DNA of 64,000 nucleotides. Source: Ruminococcus sp. (GTDB lineage: Bacteria > Bacillota > Clostridia > Oscillospirales > Ruminococcaceae). The position numbers and the translations under genes were made by a program. Positions 36,408 to 45,993 of this stretch are shown here, piece by piece. The stretch covers positions 62,001 to 126,000 of the forward strand of contig NZ_JAFYYT010000040.1 in assembly GCF_017549005.1 (NCBI RefSeq), in the 5' to 3' direction. The notes beneath the pieces are model-generated. The model made no database searches. It was not told the origin of the DNA and saw nothing but the letters and a program-made list of their open reading frames with translations. The first letter of the stretch is position 1. The number at the start of each line of letters is the position of its first letter.

Positions 36408-39400
36408 CTATATAAGGCCTATCTGCGAAGCTGTGAAATGTTTTTTCAGCTCTTCATATGACTCTTTTGTAAGCTTCAGGCTCAGCTTTGCCCGCGGAAC
36501 GACAGTTTTTCTTACATCGGTAAGATAACAGCAAACGGCCGTATCTCCCTCATACCGCGAACAGATATCAACAAGCTCGGGACGCAACACTGTTTCGGTA
36601 GATAAAGTTTTCACGCAAAGCTTCATATTGGATATAAGGCTTTCAAACTCTGTTTCGGCAGTAATAGCTCCGCATATAACAGTTATACGGTCGTCCTTGA
36701 CGGAGATCTTACCGTTTATGATCACTATCGAGTCATTTTTCAGCTTTTGTCCGCTGACAAGGAAAAGATCGGGGAATACAACCCCCTCTGCCTCTCCCGT
36801 TTCGTCCGCAAAGTTCACAAAGCACATCTTATCGCCTTTTTTTGTGACGTGAAGCTTCATGCTTTCAACAAAGCACAGGAGTTTTACAGACTTTCCATCG
36901 CTTTCTGCGCCGAGCGAATTGATCTCCCTTATCTTTTGCGTATGCATGAGCTCCCCTATCCAGCCGTAAGGCGTAAGAGGATGACCGCTGAGATACATAC
37001 CGGTAGCGTCCTTTTCAAGGGCAAGTATGTCCTTGTGCTCGTATTCTGGCTTGAATGGGATACGGATATTCATTTCAGTAGTATCGGTCCCCTCGAGGAA
37101 ATTGAGCTGTCCGTCGATGATCCCTCTCGAACTCGAGCCTGCCATTTCAAACAATGCTTCATAACTTTCAAGCATTTGCCTGCGATTGAGGCCTAAACCG
37201 TCAAAAGCTCCTGCTTTTATGAGGTTTTCAAGGGCTTTTTTATTGAGCTCGCGTCCGCCGATACGCTCGCAGAAGTTCTGCAAGCTGAAAAAGGCTCCGT
37301 TTTCTTCCCTTTCGTTGATTATCTTGTCTGCAAGACCGCTTCCTGCGTTTTTAATGGCAAGAAGTCCGAAATACATCTTTCCGTCAACAAATGTGAAGCC
37401 TTTGTTGCTCTTGTTTATGTCGGGACGAAGTATCTCAATACCGTAATCGCGGCAGGAATCTATGTACTCCGAAAGCTTTGAACTCATTCCCATAACGCTG
37501 GACATAAGCGCAGCCATGTAAATTCCGCGGTAATGATATTTAAGATATGCTGTCTGATACGCAAGATAGGCGTAAGCAGCCGCATGGGACTTATTGAATG
37601 CGTATGAGGCAAAGCTTACCATTTCGTCAAATACAGAATTTGCAATATCCTCGGAAACTCCGTTATCGGCAGCTCCTTTTACAAAGCTTTCCCGCTCTTT
37701 AAGCATGACATCGTGCTTTTTCTTAGCCATTGCACGTCTTACGATGTCCGCATGGCCGTAGGAATAACCTGCAAGCTTTCGGCATATCTCCATTACCTGT
37801 TCCTGATACACCATACAGCCGTATGTATCGGAAAGAATTTCCCTTAGCAGTTCATGCTTGTATGTTATGTTTTCGGGGTGTTTCTTGTTTTCTATGTAAA
37901 TAGGTATGGATTTCATCGGTCCAGGACGGTAAAGGGATATAACAACGATAAGATCCTCCAGCCGCTCCGGACGAAGCTCCATGACTCTTGCTGTCATGCC
38001 CTCGCTCTCAAACTGGAAAATCCCGCACGTATCCCCTTCCGACATCATCTCAAATACGCCCTTATCATCGATAGGTATACTGTTTATATCAAAATCAGGC
38101 TCGGTTTTATGTATTTCCCTTACCGTATCCCTTATTATTGTAAGGTTTCTCAGTCCGAGGAAGTCCATTTTAAGCAGTCCGAGGGACTCAAGAACTCCCA
38201 TTGTATACTGAGTCACTACCGTATCATCGTTCCTCTGAAGAGGGACAAGGTCGCTCAGAGGCACAGCGGATATGACAACTCCGGCTGCATGAGTTGAAGC
38301 GTGGCGAGGCATACCTTCAAGCTGCATTGCAAGGTCGATAAGCTTCCGCATTGTCCTGTCGGAGTGGTACAGACCGCTCAGTTCTTCAGATTCCTTCAGA
38401 GCTTCGCTCAAAGTTGCTCTTGGGTCTATCTCTTTTGCGGCACTGTCGCATAACTGGTACGATACGCCGAGAACTCTGCCCACATCACGCACAGCAGCAC
38501 GTGCTTTCAGAGTATCAAATGCGATTATTTCTGAAACATAGTCCTTTCCGTACTTCTCTACGACGTAATCCTTAACGCTCTGTCTGCCATCGATACAAAA
38601 ATCTATATCAAAGTCAGGCATACTTACTCTTTCAGGGTTGAGAAAACGCTCAAAAAGAAGATTGAACTTGATAGGGTCTATTCCTGTGATACCGATACAG
38701 TAGGCGCAGAGACTTCCTGCACCCGAGCCTCTTCCCGGACCTACAGGAACATCATGTTCCCTTGCGTAACGGATAAAGTCCCAAACTATAAGATAGTAGT
38801 CGGTATAGCCCATTTTCGTTATAATATCAAGCTCATACTCCAGGCGCTCAGTCACTGTTGCCGACGGCTCGGAGCCGTACTTTTCAAACATGCCCTTGCG
38901 GCAGAGACTGCGGAAAAACTGCTTGTTATCGTCAACTCCGTCTATGGTGAACTTAGGGAGCTTTATATTTCCGAACTCAAACTCAACATTGCATCGTTCC
39001 GCAATAAGCCTTGTATTTGATACGGCTTCCTCATGACCTTTGAAGAGTTCCGCCATTTCGTCGGCTGATTTTACATAAAACTCATCAGTCCCGAACTTCA
39101 TACCGTTCGGATCGTCAAGAGTCTTTCCGGTCTGAATGCAAAGCAGAACGTTCTGCATTTCCGAGTCTTTTTTATTTATGTAGTGGCAGTCGTTGGTAGC
39201 AGCAAGAGGAATACCTGTTTCCGCCGAAAGCTTATAAAGAAGAGGAAGATTTTTTACTTCCTCCTTAATGCCGTGGTTCTGTATTTCAATGTAATAATTG
39301 TCTTTACCGAATATATCCCTGTACTTCAGCGCAACTGATCTTGCGGCTTCATACTCGCCGTCGGTTAGAAGTCTCTGAACCTCGCCTGCAAGACAGGCTG

Positions 39401-39812
39401 ACATACAGATAAGTCCGTCGTGATACTTTTTCAGCAGTTCAACGTCAACTCTCGGCTTGTTGTAAAATCCTTCTATGCTCGCATATGAGACAAGCTTTAC
39501 AAGATTGCGGTAGCCCTCGTTGTTCTCGCATAAAAGTATAAGATGATAGGGAGAAGAATCAAGTTTCGGCTCACGGTCGTGTCGAGTACGCCTTGCAACA
39601 TATACCTCGCAGCCGATGATTGGCTTTATCCCCTGAGCTCTTACAGCGTTCCAGAACTCAACGGCTCCGTACATATTGCCGTGGTCGGTTATGGCTACTG
39701 CCGTCTGTCCTAGCTCTTTTACACGGGATATAAGCTCCTTTATGCGGCAGGCACCGTCAAGCAGACTGTATTCCGTATGTACATGAAGGTTTACAAACTC
39801 GTCCGCTCTCAT
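36408..39812 (-). CDS. dnaE: DNA polymerase III alpha subunit DnaE
   Basis: The 1134-residue polymerase has the N-terminal PHP domain (VNLHVHTEYSLLDGAC, VAITDHGNMYG), the palm with catalytic aspartates in MPDFDIDF, fingers, thumb, helix-hairpin-helix region and C-terminal OB fold. In Clostridia DnaE usually works beside PolC; PolC is not in this window. ATG 39812 overlaps the whiA stop by 4 bp. Length matches Firmicute DnaE (about 1100-1160). No intein or split is seen. Confidence 0.97.
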   Translation of the reverse strand: MRADEFVNLHVHTEYSLLDGACRIKELISRVKELGQTAVAITDHGNMYGAVEFWNAVRAQGIKPIIGCEVYVARRTRHDREPKLDSSPYHLILLCENNEGYRNLVKLVSYASIEGFYNKPRVDVELLKKYHDGLICMSACLAGEVQRLLTDGEYEAARSVALKYRDIFGKDNYYIEIQNHGIKEEVKNLPLLYKLSAETGIPLAATNDCHYINKKDSEMQNVLLCIQTGKTLDDPNGMKFGTDEFYVKSADEMAELFKGHEEAVSNTRLIAERCNVEFEFGNIKLPKFTIDGVDDNKQFFRSLCRKGMFEKYGSEPSATVTERLEYELDIITKMGYTDYYLIVWDFIRYAREHDVPVGPGRGSGAGSLCAYCIGITGIDPIKFNLLFERFLNPERVSMPDFDIDFCIDGRQSVKDYVVEKYGKDYVSEIIAFDTLKARAAVRDVGRVLGVSYQLCDSAAKEIDPRATLSEALKESEELSGLYHSDRTMRKLIDLAMQLEGMPRHASTHAAGVVISAVPLSDLVPLQRNDDTVVTQYTMGVLESLGLLKMDFLGLRNLTIIRDTVREIHKTEPDFDINSIPIDDKGVFEMMSEGDTCGIFQFESEGMTARVMELRPERLEDLIVVISLYRPGPMKSIPIYIENKKHPENITYKHELLREILSDTYGCMVYQEQVMEICRKLAGYSYGHADIVRRAMAKKKHDVMLKERESFVKGAADNGVSEDIANSVFDEMVSFASYAFNKSHAAAYAYLAYQTAYLKYHYRGIYMAALMSSVMGMSSKLSEYIDSCRDYGIEILRPDINKSNKGFTFVDGKMYFGLLAIKNAGSGLADKIINEREENGAFFSLQNFCERIGGRELNKKALENLIKAGAFDGLGLNRRQMLESYEALFEMAGSSSRGIIDGQLNFLEGTDTTEMNIRIPFKPEYEHKDILALEKDATGMYLSGHPLTPYGWIGELMHTQKIREINSLGAESDGKSVKLLCFVESMKLHVTKKGDKMCFVNFADETGEAEGVVFPDLFLVSGQKLKNDSIVIINGKISVKDDRITVICGAITAETEFESLISNMKLCVKTLSTETVLRPELVDICSRYEGDTAVCCYLTDVRKTVVPRAKLSLKLTKESYEELKKHFTASQIGLI

Positions 39813-40714
39813 ACTGCACCTCCGTTTCTGAGCTCATCTGCCATCTTTGCAAGCTTCTTGAAACGATGATTGACTCCAGAGCGGCTTATGGGTTCGCTTA
39901 AAGACTCCCCTATCTCCTGTAGACTCATGTCGATATTGTCAAGCCTGAGCTGAGCTACCTCACGAAGCTCTTCGGACAGAGTATCAAGTCCTACAGCACG
40001 GTCGATAAGCTTGATATCCTCTATCTGCTTCATGGCCGCCTTAACGACTTTGTCGATATTTGCAGCGTCGCAGTTTGCTATCCTGTTGGCTTTATTGCGG
40101 ATATCCTTGTATATCTTCATATTCATCAGCTCAAGAGTACACTGGGACGCACCGATAAAGGTCAGCGTATCCTCGATGGACTCGCTGCCCTTGATATATA
40201 CTATATGCTGCCCCCTGCGGAGAACTGTTTTTGCCGTTACGCCTATATCGCTTAAAAGCGTCATAAGCTGTATTGCAAGTCCCTCCTCAGGGCAGGCAAA
40301 TTCAAGGTGATACTCCTTTGACGGGTCGTTAACGCTTCCGCAGGCAAGAAATATCCCTGCTGTAAAAACTCCGAGACTATTTGTTGCAATAATCTCGGAA
40401 TCTATCTCTCTTTTGTTTTCAGCTAATCTGTATTTCTGAAAAACGGCGGCTGCTTTTTCTCCGTACACGTCACAGGTATGGAGAACCGCCCCGTTTTTTC
40501 TTGTATGCTCGCCTGATTCGGGCTTATATTTGAAAACAGCTTCAAAAAGTCCGCTGAAAAGCTCTGCGGAAGTCCTGCTCTCACTCTGAAAGCATATATG
40601 TCCGCTTGTGAGCGTTCTGCAAAACAGCAGCATACCATAAAGGCAGGCAAAACGCCTGTCTTTATCGTTCACAGATGTGCTTATTTCATGTCTTACATCG
40701 TTTGAGAATGATAT
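39809..40714 (-). CDS. whiA: WhiA-family DNA-binding protein, apparent AUA start
   Basis: WhiA has a LAGLIDADG-like N-terminal domain and a C-terminal HTH (here LDNIDMSLQEIGESL ... SRSGVNHRFKKL); it affects division and chromosome segregation. Family members begin MSFS.., and the sequence SFSNDVRHEI lies upstream of the first standard start (GTG 40672) right after an ATA codon at 40714. AGGGAG at 40724-40729 is 9 nt from that ATA, and TGA at 40721-40723 closes the frame just before. AUA is therefore the best start (301 residues). GTG 40672 would remove the conserved first 14 residues. yvcK/glmR, often between rapZ and whiA, is missing. Confidence 0.88.
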   Translation of the reverse strand: MSFSNDVRHEISTSVNDKDRRFACLYGMLLFCRTLTSGHICFQSESRTSAELFSGLFEAVFKYKPESGEHTRKNGAVLHTCDVYGEKAAAVFQKYRLAENKREIDSEIIATNSLGVFTAGIFLACGSVNDPSKEYHLEFACPEEGLAIQLMTLLSDIGVTAKTVLRRGQHIVYIKGSESIEDTLTFIGASQCTLELMNMKIYKDIRNKANRIANCDAANIDKVVKAAMKQIEDIKLIDRAVGLDTLSEELREVAQLRLDNIDMSLQEIGESLSEPISRSGVNHRFKKLAKMADELRNGGAV

Positions 40715-40731
40715 TTTAACTCACTCCCTGT

Positions 40732-41604
40732 TCAGAATTTTTTATCCTTTGTTATATCCCTGTGGTATTTCTGCACCTTGTAATCCTTTTCGATAAGGTG
40801 CTTTGCCATAAGCTCAGCAAAGGTTATGGAGCGGTGTTTGCCGCCTGTACAGCCAAAGGATATTACGAGCTGGCTCTTTCCCTCCTGTACGTAAAGAGGT
40901 ATAAGGTAGTCAATGAGGTCGGTCAGCTTCCTAAAGAGCGTCTGCGACTGCTCAAAACCCATAACATAATCCCTTACGCAGCTGTCACAGCCTGTATGGT
41001 TGCGAAGCTCCTCGATATAGAAAGGATTGGGCAGACATCTTACATCAAACATGAGGTCTGCGTCAGTTGCCACACCGTACTTGAAACCGAAGGACATCAC
41101 CTTGATTATCAGCGAATCAGAGCTTTTTTCAAGGAAAATGGTCTTGACCTGTTCCTTCAGCTGCGACGATGTGAAATTGGAAGTATCAATGTAATAATCC
41201 GCAATCTCACGAAGCTGAGAAAGCTGAGACCATTCATAGTTTATGGCTTCCTGTATATTACCGTTGAATTTCTCCGACAAAGGGTGCTTTCTGCGTGTTT
41301 CCTTGTATCTTTTAAGGATAACATCGTGAGTTGCCTCGATAAAGAGCACCTTTACATCCACATCAGGCTGGCGCTTCATTTCCTGCCATGAGCGGAATAT
41401 TTCAGCAAACATATCGCCTGTTCGTATATCTACTGCAACAGCGATCCTGCATATATTGGATTCGGACTGTCTGCAAAGGTCAACGAACTGAGTAATCAGC
41501 TTTGGCGGTATATTATCTATACAGTAAAAGCCGATATCCTCCATTACGTCCATTACACTTGATTTTCCCGAACCCGACATCCCCGTTACAATCAAAATTT
41601 GCAT
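40732..41604 (-). CDS. rapZ: RapZ-family RNase adapter / nucleotide-binding protein
   Basis: The 290-residue protein has the P-loop GMSGSGKSS near the N-terminus, the FGFKYGVATDADLMFDVRCLPNP signature (in parts) and the C-terminal GCTGGKHRS anion-binding motif. In E. coli RapZ senses glucosamine-6-P and guides RNase E; the Firmicute protein (YvcJ) binds nucleotides and affects competence and envelope. ATG 41604 has GGAGAG upstream; the longer frame adds only ERS. The stop is 18 bp before the whiA ATA start. Confidence 0.94.
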   Translation of the reverse strand: MQILIVTGMSGSGKSSVMDVMEDIGFYCIDNIPPKLITQFVDLCRQSESNICRIAVAVDIRTGDMFAEIFRSWQEMKRQPDVDVKVLFIEATHDVILKRYKETRRKHPLSEKFNGNIQEAINYEWSQLSQLREIADYYIDTSNFTSSQLKEQVKTIFLEKSSDSLIIKVMSFGFKYGVATDADLMFDVRCLPNPFYIEELRNHTGCDSCVRDYVMGFEQSQTLFRKLTDLIDYLIPLYVQEGKSQLVISFGCTGGKHRSITFAELMAKHLIEKDYKVQKYHRDITKDKKF

Positions 41605-41626
41605 AGATCTCTCCAAATCACGCTTA

Positions 41627-42532
41627 TCAGCTTAGTATCACAGGTTCAAGCTCAAGCTTATAGCCTGTTTTTTCGTTTACGATCTTTTTAACTCTGTCAC
41701 AGAGCTCAAGTACGTCTGAACAAGTTGCATAGCCTTTATTAATTACAAATCCGCTGTGCTTTTCGCTTACCATAGCGCCGCCGCAGCTAAAGCCCTTGAG
41801 TCCGCACTGGTCAATAAGCAGAGAAGCGTAGCTTCCCTCGGGGCGCTTGAATGTGCTTCCCGCACTTGGAAATTCAAGAGGCTGCTTTGAGCTTCTTTTC
41901 GCCATACATTCGGACATTGCGTTCTTTATTTCATCGGGCTTTCCGTTTTTGAGCCTCAGGGTAACAGACGTTATCACCCTGTCAGTTCCCGAAAAGATGC
42001 TGCTGCGGTAGGAAAGTTCCATATCCTCGGCCCGGATTGTGCGGATATTGCAGTTTTCGTCTATATACTCGGCGGAACAGACAACATCTTTCATTTCGCT
42101 GCCGTATGCTCCCGCATTCATATAAAGAGCGCCGCCGATGGTACCGGGTATACCGAAAAGGTTCTCCATTCCGGTCAGACCAAGCTGCTGTGCGCGAACA
42201 CAGGCGGAGGCAAGAAGCGCTCCCGCATCGCAGCGGATAGTATTGCCGTTTTCTTCGATATTCGAAAAATCACTGCCGAAATGAAGAATAACGCCGTCAA
42301 AGCCTTCATCAGGAACAAGTACATTGCTTCCTCTGCCGAGGACGCCGTACTTTATTCCGTTTTCCTTGAGGAATCTTATCAGCTCTGCTGCAGAAGAAGC
42401 GGAATTAACACTGATAAGAGCTCGGCAAGGTCCGCCGAAGCGGAATGTGATATATTCGTTGAGTGGAGCCTCGGGAGTTATCCTGCACCCGAGCTTATCG
42501 CATAATACAGTCAGTTCACTTATATCTATCAT
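41627..42532 (-). CDS. murB: UDP-N-acetylenolpyruvoylglucosamine reductase
   Basis: MurB reduces UDP-GlcNAc-enolpyruvate to UDP-MurNAc with NADPH and FAD. The 301-residue type II protein has the FAD segments YGVLGRGSNVLVPDEG and GIPGTIGGALYMNAGAYG, the catalytic Ser in PSAGSTFKRPEG and the C-terminal Glu. ATG 42532 is supported by AGGGGG 5 nt upstream. It lies between hprK and rapZ, a conserved Clostridia order linking wall precursor synthesis to carbon control. Confidence 0.96.
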   Translation of the reverse strand: MIDISELTVLCDKLGCRITPEAPLNEYITFRFGGPCRALISVNSASSAAELIRFLKENGIKYGVLGRGSNVLVPDEGFDGVILHFGSDFSNIEENGNTIRCDAGALLASACVRAQQLGLTGMENLFGIPGTIGGALYMNAGAYGSEMKDVVCSAEYIDENCNIRTIRAEDMELSYRSSIFSGTDRVITSVTLRLKNGKPDEIKNAMSECMAKRSSKQPLEFPSAGSTFKRPEGSYASLLIDQCGLKGFSCGGAMVSEKHSGFVINKGYATCSDVLELCDRVKKIVNEKTGYKLELEPVILS

Positions 42533-42570
42533 AGTGTCCCCCTGATCTAATGTATATTTTTTCAAGTTTC

Positions 42571-43530
42571 TCAGAACGCCTCATAATCGCGGACAACTTC
42601 CTTAGGCTCCGACTCCATGCCGAGTCTGTTAAGGAGCTCACGGGCTGCATTATAGCCCATCTTTTTCTGTCTGTTGTTCATAGCTGCGACCTCGAGTATG
42701 ACCGCAAGGTTACGGCCCGGCTTTACAGGGATGGTAAGAGAAGGTATCTTAACACCGAGCAGGCTTACAAACTCGGTGTCAACGCCCATTCGGTCATATA
42801 CCTTTTCGGAATTCCACTGTTCGAGCTCAACAACAAGATCGATCTTTTCCGTCATCTTTACAGCACCGATACCGAAAAGTCTTCTTGCATTTATGATTCC
42901 TATGCCGCGGAGTTCGAGAAAATGACGGATATTATCGGGAGAGCTTCCCACAAGGCTGATATTTGACACCTTTCTTATCTCGACTGCATCGTCCGCAACA
43001 AGTCTGTGACCTCTTTTTACGAGCTCGATAGCAGTCTCACTCTTACCTACGCCGCTCTCGCCTGTTATGAATACGCCTTCGCCGTAAATTTCAATGAGTA
43101 CGCCGTGACGTGTCACACGGGGAGCAAGGTTGAGGTTGAGAAAAGCGATAAGTCCCGACATAAAGTTTGAAGTGCTTTCCTTGCTTCTGAGGAGCGGTAC
43201 CTCATATTCCTTTGCAAGCTCAAGCATTTCCGCAAAATACGGAAGCTCCCTTGTGATTATGAGAGCCGGTATCCTCTGGGCAAAAAGAAGCTGCAGGCGT
43301 TCCTTCCTTGTCTTCTCATCGATAGTCGAAAGGTAAGCAAACTCCATTTTGCCGATGATCTGGATACGCTCGGGATTGAAGTACTCATAGAATCCCATGA
43401 GCTGCAATCCCGGACGATTAACATCATTTTCATCGATCATTACATCGTTGGCGTCCTTGTGTATGTAGATAGTTTCAAGCTTAAATTCATCAATGACGCG
43501 CTGAAGTGAAACCTTAAAATTCTCTGCCAT
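42571..43530 (-). CDS. hprK: HPr kinase/phosphorylase
   Basis: HprK phosphorylates HPr on Ser46 (and reverses this) to drive CcpA-type catabolite repression. The 319-residue protein has Walker A ITGESGVGKSETA (about 152-164), the VADDAVEIRK segment with His/Asp residues upstream, and the signature FLELRGIGIINARRLFG. The C-terminal helix is complete. GGAG 8 nt before ATG 43530 supports the start. HPr and CcpA genes are not in this window. Confidence 0.96.
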   Translation of the reverse strand: MAENFKVSLQRVIDEFKLETIYIHKDANDVMIDENDVNRPGLQLMGFYEYFNPERIQIIGKMEFAYLSTIDEKTRKERLQLLFAQRIPALIITRELPYFAEMLELAKEYEVPLLRSKESTSNFMSGLIAFLNLNLAPRVTRHGVLIEIYGEGVFITGESGVGKSETAIELVKRGHRLVADDAVEIRKVSNISLVGSSPDNIRHFLELRGIGIINARRLFGIGAVKMTEKIDLVVELEQWNSEKVYDRMGVDTEFVSLLGVKIPSLTIPVKPGRNLAVILEVAAMNNRQKKMGYNAARELLNRLGMESEPKEVVRDYEAF

Positions 43531-43570
43531 AACAAACTCCGTTCTCCGATCCTGGACCGGGAATTATTTT

Positions 43571-44770
43571 TCAGCCGATTACGTATGAATCATATCCGCA
43601 GCCGACTATTTCATCCTTTGCATCAAGCAGCTCCTGTATTCCGGCTGTAGAGCCTGAAACACGGACAGCCACGTTAAAATCTTCAAGATCCTCTCCCACA
43701 AGGTCAAGCATTTTCTTTACATTTTCAGCGGGAGTTCCGTTAAATTCGTAAACCGTATCAGGCGTAACAACGCCGTATGAAATATTGTCAAGATCGATAT
43801 TTAGTACCAGTGTATTTACTCTGAGCAACATAGGCTGTAAAACATCCTTTTTGCCTTTGAGAAGATCGGAAGCGTCCACCTCGAGAAGCATTTTCGCGTC
43901 GTTTGACATAGCTTTGTCGTACATCATATTCGCTGCCGATGTAAGAGCCATATATCTGTCCGAGCTTACGTATCTGTCACCGAGAATATCGATATCTGAC
44001 TGACGGAAATCAGGAAAGACAAAATCCGAGCATACAACTTTCACAAAGCCGGCTGATGTGACCTCGTCAACAAGATCGGCGTTGTAGTTCACCGCCTTCT
44101 CCGAAAACGGGCTCATCCAAGGCTTTCCGCCTGCCTCAACACTGTTGTCTATCCAAAGCGAACCGTCGGCATATGTAAGATAGCTCATATCCTGAAAATA
44201 CATGGGAACAGTATTGTCGTAAAACGTACTTATATGAGCAACAGGCTTGTAACCTGCGGAAATAATCTCGTTTGCAATGTCCTTCGGAGTCATAGAACCT
44301 ACAACTATTCCCGATGAAGTAGCATAATAGTTATTTGTTGCGTAGTATATATCTCCCCCCGGTTCCTTCATCGGTACGTCGATATATTCTATCTTTTCAT
44401 CGGCAGGAACACGCTTAAGGGCTTTTCTCAGGGTATCCTTGTCGGTTATATCCATAGTACTGAGAGTGAAAGCCTTGAAACGCTCTATATTGAACGGAAC
44501 CACAGCAGTTGTGATCTCCTGGGTTATTTCCTCTCCGTTTGCGTCAGTAACTACCTCCTCTTCAAATGTGGGAGCAGTTGTTGTAACAGTATCGCCCTTC
44601 TGCTTTGCATAGTTTATGAGCGGTCCCGCAACGCTGAAACCTATAAAAAAGATACCGCCTATAAGGAGAACAGTAAGTCCCACGGAAAAAGCCTTTCCAA
44701 CAGGGCTTTTTCCGTAATAATTCTTTTCCTTTGTCTTATAGATCTTGCGTCCTTTGTTTTTGAACTTCAT
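43571..44770 (-). CDS. Membrane-anchored putative glycoside hydrolase (DUF4015-like)
   Basis: The 399-residue protein has a basic N-terminus, one membrane helix (about 28-50), a Thr/Glu-rich linker and an extracytoplasmic domain (about 95-399) that looks like a TIM barrel: YIDVPMKEPGGDIYY, AGYKPVAHISTFYD, NYNADLVDEVTSAGFVKVV and a late DLDNISYGVV strand. This resembles the DUF4015 putative glycoside hydrolases, but catalytic residues cannot be named from the sequence alone. GGAGAG supports ATG 44770. It sits between the Rnf-like genes and hprK. Confidence 0.55.
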   Translation of the reverse strand: MKFKNKGRKIYKTKEKNYYGKSPVGKAFSVGLTVLLIGGIFFIGFSVAGPLINYAKQKGDTVTTTAPTFEEEVVTDANGEEITQEITTAVVPFNIERFKAFTLSTMDITDKDTLRKALKRVPADEKIEYIDVPMKEPGGDIYYATNNYYATSSGIVVGSMTPKDIANEIISAGYKPVAHISTFYDNTVPMYFQDMSYLTYADGSLWIDNSVEAGGKPWMSPFSEKAVNYNADLVDEVTSAGFVKVVCSDFVFPDFRQSDIDILGDRYVSSDRYMALTSAANMMYDKAMSNDAKMLLEVDASDLLKGKKDVLQPMLLRVNTLVLNIDLDNISYGVVTPDTVYEFNGTPAENVKKMLDLVGEDLEDFNVAVRVSGSTAGIQELLDAKDEIVGCGYDSYVIG

Positions 44771-44801
44771 TAAAAAACTCTCCTATATCAGTATATTGCG
44801 T

Positions 44802-45374
44802 TTATTTGAGCGAATATACTGCCATTGATATGATCCCAAGGTATACGAGCATTGCCGGGAAACCTCTGAAAGCCGCAGGGACTTTCGAGGAATTGAGCTT
44901 TCTGTACGCGGCTGTCAGTATAAGTGCGGATATTATGAAGCCTGCACCGGCTTCAAGACCTGCGCCTGCATAGTCGCCGAGGTCATAGGTGCTGCCGTTC
45001 ATTGAAGCTCTTTCATTTATAGTGAAAAGCGTTCCAATAACAGCACAGTTAAATGCTGAAACGTGAACATACTTACGCAGCTCGTCAAAATGCCGCCTGG
45101 CAGTATAATATACTGCTGTAAGAAGCAGAACATAAAGCGCTCCGATAACAATGATATACATCAGCAGTCTGAGGTCAGACACGGCTGAAGGGAGCATTTT
45201 GTCAATAAAATAAGCAGCCGTAGCGCCTGCGGTAGTAAAAAAAGTAATGACGCAGGCAGTTGCCATAAGATTTTTCCTGCTTCCCGCGGCAATGAAAATC
45301 GTACTCGTGCCCAAAGCGCGTGAAAGAATGAGATTGGCTGCAAGAAGAGCGATAAGATCATTTATAAGAAACAT
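44802..45374 (-). CDS. rnfA: RnfA-like membrane subunit lacking one Fe-S cysteine
   Basis: The 190-residue, six-helix protein matches RnfA/NqrE: ILSRALGTSTIFIAAGSRK aligns with LSRFLGxCPFLGVSKK, and VHVSAFNCAVIG aligns with LPLITTNCAVLG. RnfA and RnfE together hold an intramembrane [2Fe-2S] cluster on two Cys each. Here the first RnfA Cys is replaced by Ser24, while Cys110 is kept. ATG 45374 is chosen because AAGGAG is 8 nt upstream; GTG 45383 overlaps that site. It is the last of three Rnf genes, overlapping rnfE by 17 bp. Confidence 0.82.
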   Translation of the reverse strand: MFLINDLIALLAANLILSRALGTSTIFIAAGSRKNLMATACVITFFTTAGATAAYFIDKMLPSAVSDLRLLMYIIVIGALYVLLLTAVYYTARRHFDELRKYVHVSAFNCAVIGTLFTINERASMNGSTYDLGDYAGAGLEAGAGFIISALILTAAYRKLNSSKVPAAFRGFPAMLVYLGIISMAVYSLK

Positions 45375-45993
45375 CAGTACCACTCCTTACTTCGCTTTTA
45401 TCATTTTGGACTGCATTTCTGATAAAACGATAGGCTCCGCACATCAATCCGAGGAAAATGAAGCCTCCGAACGGCTTTGAAAGCCCGTCCGTGAGAGTAT
45501 TCATGTCCACGATATGATTGTTTATTGTACCGTAGGCAAAAAGTTCCCGAAGAAATCCGGTGACAAGCATTACAAGATCAAAACCGAGTATGCAGAATAT
45601 AAGTGAAATCATCATATCACGCCTTGGCATACGGAAGAACTTCGTCTCTGTCTGGAATACGATAAGCGAATTTACCGCAAGAAGCGGGAAATAAATACCT
45701 ATCCTCGGTATAGACTCGGGATAGAGCTGCTTTGAGGCAAATTTAACGGGAATATATACTATCGCCGCTATAAGGGCGTAGATGATCACCTTTACAGTAT
45801 ACGGAAGCTTCTGCGGTACAAAAGAAGAGATCAGCACAGCAAGGAATGTTATTGCCGAAAAAGCATATACAAGGGCTGCCGCGTTTTTCAGAGTATCGCC
45901 GCATACGATAACAGGTGAAATGACCATAAGTCCAGACAGGACAATATTATCGCCAAGTATTCCGTCCATAAGGGCTTTTCTGCGTTCAGTCAC
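45358..45993 (-). CDS. rnfE: RnfE-like membrane subunit lacking both Fe-S cysteines
   Basis: The 211-residue six-helix protein is RnfE/NqrD-like: it begins ALMDGILGDNIVLSGLMV and carries GIYFPLLAVNSLIV. Where RnfE proteins have GLCP the sequence is VISP (Ser26), and where they have NC in PLIVVNC it is NS (Ser109), so both cluster ligands are lost, though Cys31 lies near the first. The GTG start at 45993 has AGGGGG about 9 nt upstream and overlaps the rnfD stop by 8 bp. The loss of ligands makes classical electron transfer doubtful. Confidence 0.8.
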   Translation of the reverse strand: MTERRKALMDGILGDNIVLSGLMVISPVIVCGDTLKNAAALVYAFSAITFLAVLISSFVPQKLPYTVKVIIYALIAAIVYIPVKFASKQLYPESIPRIGIYFPLLAVNSLIVFQTETKFFRMPRRDMMISLIFCILGFDLVMLVTGFLRELFAYGTINNHIVDMNTLTDGLSKPFGGFIFLGLMCGAYRFIRNAVQNDKSEVRSGTDVSYK

